Shown here piece by piece: positions 13,099-15,788 of a stretch of 15,788 nt of DNA; position 1 is the first letter of the stretch; each line of letters starts with the position of its first letter. The notes beneath the pieces were generated by a model. The model saw only the letters and a list, made by a program, of their open reading frames with translations, did no database searches and had not been told where the DNA came from. This DNA is from JAQVUB01 sp033809415. GTDB lineage: Bacteria; Verrucomicrobiota; Lentisphaeria; Oligosphaerales; Oligosphaeraceae. The translations under genes and the position numbers were made by a program. The stretch covers positions 1 to 15,788 of the forward strand of contig JAPXLT010000091.1 of NCBI GenBank assembly GCA_033809415.1, read 5' to 3'.

Positions 13099-15063
13099 TT
13101 ATTTGAGGTGGAACAATGCTGCTGCTGCCGCTTGTTTCAGCGTGATGACGCCGTCTTGGGTGAGGCTTGCTTCGCCGATGGAGTATAGGAGTTCGGCCTT
13201 GGTGAACTCCGGCAGTTTGAGCTGAGCTGAGTCCGGCGCGTTCAACTCCCGGAAGATCAGCAAGTAGCCACTGTCGGCATAGAATCCGGTCACCGCTGCC
13301 CCGTCGGGACGGTTGCCGACCGGTGTAACCAGCGCGTTGCGCCAGCCGTCGCGATGGGCACGGATGACTTCAAGCACCGCACGCAAACGTTGTGCGGTAA
13401 CATCGCTCAAGGTGGAGGGCGCAAGCCACAGCAGCGGGCTGGCCATCGCTGCAATCATTGCCCAATATTCCACCGGATAGTCGGTTGGCAGCTTCAGATT
13501 GCGCGCTGAGTAATAATCTTCCCGGCAATCGTCCGGGCTCGGAATTTCGATTTGGAGGTTCTGGATGCGGCAGTAATGTGCCAGGTTCCACAGATTGTCC
13601 AGTGTGTTTTCCGGGTGGTAGGGGTGAGCCGGCCAGTGGTGGCAAACATAGCGGTTTTCCAGAAATATGGAGCCGTGTTCGCCGAATTTGAAGACACCGC
13701 CCCGGATGCCGTTGGTGACATCGAGGTTGACCGCAACAGCGCCTCCCGATTCCTCGAACAGTGTTTTGAGCAGACGGGTGAAGTTTGCCTGCGCGGTGTA
13801 GCTGTTGAGAACCACCCCATCGAGCTTGAAGCAATTCACGCCATAACGTTGATGGAAATCCAGCAGGAAGTCGGCCGATTCCCGCCAGTCGCGGTATTCG
13901 CGGTTGGCTGAAGGCGCGAACCACAGCGAGAGTGCTATGCCGGCCGCTTTCGCCGCCTCTTCCAGCGGCGAAAAGCCATTCGGCAACCGCCTGGAATTCA
14001 GTGCCCAGTAGGCGTGATCGAGCATGGCGTTGTGAACAGTCATTTCAGCCAACCCGAGACCTGTCTGATAACCGTCGTCGATCTGATAGTTGTCGGCGCC
14101 TAATAATGCGGCAGCGCGGATTTCCGCCAGCAGAAAATCCTGATTGACCCGGCCCGGGAAATTGCCGCTGCCCCAAGGATTGGCAGTGATGGTGCCACCG
14201 ATCCGGGCGCTGATCGGTTGGCGGGCCCGGAGGTAACGTTTGATCAGTGTGCCGGCATCGCCGTCGGCGGCCACGCCGAGCACCAGGCGGTTGGTGGTCA
14301 CAGTCGCATCCGGCACGATATCTTCTGGTTTGACGCCACTGCCCAGCGATTGAATTTCGTGATCCGCGTCGATGCGGAAGTCATAGCCTTCGTGGTCGCG
14401 CCGTTCCATCGAGGGGGGCGCCTCCTGGAGATAGAAAAATTTCCGTCCTGCACTGTCTTGGGCCAGCAGGATATTGCCGACCGCGCTTTCTTTGCCGTCA
14501 TAAATATGGCGTTGCACCGGTTCGTCATAGTAGTCGGTGCGCATCTGGAATTCGATGCTTTCGGTCACGGTGAAATCTGGCAGCCGCAGTCGGTCGGTCA
14601 CGGTATGGAGTTCCCGGATGTAGCGGCAGCGGTTGAACTCCTCTTCGTGGCGGCGTCCCCAATAGAGCATGGGCGTCACCGCAGATTGCACGGTAAACTC
14701 CTGGGCGATCACCGGCAACTCGGGGTAAATCAGATAGGCCATTTTAAGGCGCAATTTACGCAGAGACTCGAAACTTTCAACGATCACCCGGACGCCATCG
14801 CCATCCTGAACAGGTAGCGCTTCGACCCGGACGGCGCCGGTCCGGTAGTCGGTTTTGGTCTGGTCATTGCCGGGTGCCGGAAATCCGACCAGTTGAACGT
14901 CGTGTTCCGCAAGGGGAGCATTGAGGCGGACTTGATTTACGGTCAGCTCCAGAGTGCGCGGCATGCCGCTTTGCCAATCGACAACACGCCGGATGTGCCG
15001 GTTGGCCACGGTCAGCAGATTGTTCTGCCAAGTAATATGAATATCCCGATCAGAAAAGTTCAT
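13099..15063 (-). CDS. GH36-like (alpha-galactosidase/melibiase-like) glycosidase
   Basis: The 654-residue protein shows the plan of clan GH-D enzymes: an N-terminal beta-sandwich (about 1-285), a TIM barrel (about 290-570) and a short C-terminal sandwich. Landmarks are YQIDDGYQ at 326-333, LSLWFAPSAN near 379-387 and CFKLDG at 411-416, where D415 fits the K-x-D catalytic nucleophile. The usual acid/base signature (C-x-S-GGG-R-x-D) is not recognisable; the corresponding stretch may be VTNGIRGG...GEHGSIFLENRY (449-472). There is no signal peptide, so it is probably cytoplasmic. GGAGAGA stands about six bases before the ATG. Codon use looks GC-rich compared with the AraC gene beside it, which may reflect separate acquisition. 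Substrate is unproven. Confidence 0.85.
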   Translation of the reverse strand: MNFSDRDIHITWQNNLLTVANRHIRRVVDWQSGMPRTLELTVNQVRLNAPLAEHDVQLVGFPAPGNDQTKTDYRTGAVRVEALPVQDGDGVRVIVESFESLRKLRLKMAYLIYPELPVIAQEFTVQSAVTPMLYWGRRHEEEFNRCRYIRELHTVTDRLRLPDFTVTESIEFQMRTDYYDEPVQRHIYDGKESAVGNILLAQDSAGRKFFYLQEAPPSMERRDHEGYDFRIDADHEIQSLGSGVKPEDIVPDATVTTNRLVLGVAADGDAGTLIKRYLRARQPISARIGGTITANPWGSGNFPGRVNQDFLLAEIRAAALLGADNYQIDDGYQTGLGLAEMTVHNAMLDHAYWALNSRRLPNGFSPLEEAAKAAGIALSLWFAPSANREYRDWRESADFLLDFHQRYGVNCFKLDGVVLNSYTAQANFTRLLKTLFEESGGAVAVNLDVTNGIRGGVFKFGEHGSIFLENRYVCHHWPAHPYHPENTLDNLWNLAHYCRIQNLQIEIPSPDDCREDYYSARNLKLPTDYPVEYWAMIAAMASPLLWLAPSTLSDVTAQRLRAVLEVIRAHRDGWRNALVTPVGNRPDGAAVTGFYADSGYLLIFRELNAPDSAQLKLPEFTKAELLYSIGEASLTQDGVITLKQAAAAALFHLK

Positions 15064-15178
15064 CGTCTCTCTCCAAGTTGTGCAAAATATAGCGGCAGGC
15101 CGAATATCAGGGCGTTTTCATCCTCCCAATCACATCGGAGAATGTCTCGTTTATTTGTGAAAGATTATTTAGCCTCCA

Positions 15179-15307
15179 TCCAAAAAGGATTTTTTAACCA
15201 CGAACCACACGAACAGACTTGACGTGGGCTAACGTCCACAACCGATTTTTTGTCCACGGAAAGCACGGAAAGCGCGGAAATTTTTTGTAGGGTTGCTGCT
15301 TCGACGG
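15179..15307 (-). repeat. 130-bp interspersed element, copy E (full length, inverted)
   Basis: Reads on the minus strand as CCGTCGAAGC, AGCAACCCTACAAAA, TTTCCGCG, TTTCCGTG, TTTCCGTGGACAAAAAAT, GGTTGTGG, AGCCCACG, CAAG, TTCGTG, TTCGTGGTTAAAAAATCC, TTTTTGGA. It matches copy C over the whole length. The central hairpin has decayed to GTGGACGTTAGCCCAC here, which still pairs at the outer bases. Confidence 0.9.
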
Positions 15308-15379
15308 CTGGGACTGCTCTGGCGAAGTTCTTGTGTGCCGAGGCCGGCTTTACTTTTTTAGTCGGAGGCGATATGGAGC

Positions 15380-15396
15380 GCCGGCGGCTCGCCGGC
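15380..15396. repeat. GC-rich hairpin
   Basis: GCCGGCG-GCT-CGCCGGC is a perfect 7-bp stem with a 3-base loop, followed on the plus strand by TTTCCTCTTCC. It could act as a plus-strand terminator, but no plus-strand gene precedes it, so a dispersed hairpin is more likely. Confidence 0.75.
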
Positions 15397-15410
15397 TTTC
15401 CTCTTCCATA

Positions 15411-15444
15411 ATTTTAAACTGGTCAAATTCGACCAGTTTAAAAT
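15411..15444. repeat. Perfect palindrome with 14-bp arms
   Basis: ATTTTAAACTGGTC, a 6-base loop AAATTC, then GACCAGTTTAAAAT. The arms are fully complementary. Such a structure could be an operator, a folding RNA or the end of a mobile element. Its right arm doubles as the start of a CAACCG module. Confidence 0.93.
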
Positions 15445-15527
15445 CAGGATTGTGCAACGTCCCGGTTGCGATGTACAAAGGGTGCAGGGTGCAGGTTTAA
15501 AAAGTGGCGCAACCGTCCCGGTTGTGA
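15436..15527. repeat. Two adjacent CAACCG-palindrome modules
   Basis: Module one (15436-15473) has GTTTAAAA, then GCAACGTCCCGGTTGCGA; module two (15495-15527) has GTTTAAAAAGTGGC, then GCAACCGTCCCGGTTGTGA. Between them lies GGGTGCAGGGTGCAGG, the unit of the tract at 1-150. An inverted copy is at 748-780. Confidence 0.8.
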
Positions 15528-15591
15528 TGGCGCCTTTAGTCTTTTCCTGCTGAATAGCAGGCGGCAGGGTGCAGTCCACAATGCCCACTCC

Positions 15592-15627
15592 TGTCCGACC
15601 TGTCCGACCTGTCCGACCTGTCCGACG
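15592..15627. repeat. 9-bp tandem repeat TGTCCGACC
   Basis: Four units, the last ending in G, stand directly before block copy 2. Just upstream are GGCAGGGTGCAG and TCCACAATG, so this is the short counterpart of the minisatellite before block copy 1. The unit keeps the TGTCC core and 9-bp period of the other arrays. Confidence 0.93.
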
Positions 15628-15629
15628 GA

Positions 15630-15788
15630 GCTTCGCGCGCACGTACCATATCGAGGGTGGGTTGCCCCCTGGGTGGGTGGGGCTGGATGATTTCTGAACC
15701 ACGGCGAAAACATAGTGCCGGAAAAGCGGAATTTCAAGAAAAATCATAAGAAGTCATGCAGAAACATAGAAAATCCTACAAAATCCTA
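15630..15788. repeat. Terminal block repeat, copy 2 (cut by window end)
   Basis: Direct copy of 401-553; see the landmarks given there. The right half (from TGAACCACGGCGAAAA) is nearly identical in both copies, while the left half carries more changes. Copy 2 continues beyond the window. Confidence 0.88.

Larger units (their letters stand above)
15064..15629. other. Repeat-rich non-coding region upstream of the GH36-like gene
   Basis: No gene-like frame is present. The first 115 bases upstream of the GH36-like start should hold its promoter; TATATT on the minus strand near 15090 is a possible -10 box without a clear -35. Then follow the inverted 130-bp element (15179-15307), a GC hairpin (15380-15396), a 14-bp-arm palindrome (15411-15444), CAACCG modules, and a TGTCCGACC array. 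Confidence 0.7.

Noticed and set aside
401..15788. Composite transposon bounded by the two terminal blocks
   Set aside because: No transposase, terminal inverted repeats or target duplications are visible; only a direct repeat pair is supported.

Overview
The window looks like chromosomal DNA of a polysaccharide-degrading bacterium of the Lentisphaerota/Victivallales type, or a close PVC relative. This rests on two pseudopilins with the FTLIELLVVIAIIAILA N-terminus followed by SMLLPAL-KAR, each paired with a large exported glycoside-hydrolase-like protein, and on long intergenic tracts full of short repeats. No rRNA, tRNA, transposase or CRISPR array was recognised, so the taxonomic call is inference from gene style only.

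Layout. 1-881 is non-coding: a G-rich tract, a 9/18-bp minisatellite, a C-rich tract, one copy of a block repeated at the other window end, and fragments of two other repeat families. Cassette 1, on the minus strand, runs from 6963 down to 882: a GntR-type regulator with a sugar-binding-like sensor, a pseudopilin whose ribosome binding site abuts the regulator stop, and a 1272-residue exported LamG/CBM9-like/DUF6067 (GH123-clan-like) protein. A good sigma-70-type promoter followed by four 10-bp operator-like repeats precedes the regulator. Next, also on minus, is a GH99-like (WbsX family) protein at 7155-8303. Cassette 2 is organised around 11670-11883: an AraC regulator reads rightward (11884-12711), and a second pseudopilin plus an exported GH123/DUF4091 protein read leftward (11669 to 8735). 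A cytoplasmic GH36-like alpha-galactosidase-like gene on minus fills 13099-15063. The last 725 bases are again non-coding and repeat-rich and end in the second copy of the block seen near 400-553.

How the genes may work together. The two cassettes share one plan, though their promoters differ: a dedicated sugar-responsive regulator, one pseudopilin, and one exported GH123-type hydrolase with a beta-sandwich module. The exported enzymes would attack a complex glycan outside the cytoplasm, and the two proteins without signal peptides (GH99-like and GH36-like) could process imported fragments. The pseudopilin may help secrete or anchor its partner enzyme; this is inference. No transporter, sulfatase or TonB-dependent receptor is visible.

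Between genes, at least six repeat families occur: a 130-bp hairpin-bearing element in five complete or partial copies, a TGGACA/TCCACA 9-bp minisatellite at four loci, a CAACCG-palindrome module in three copies, an 11-bp tandem array, a roughly 48-bp motif in two copies, and the block at both window ends. These are the least explained part of the window.
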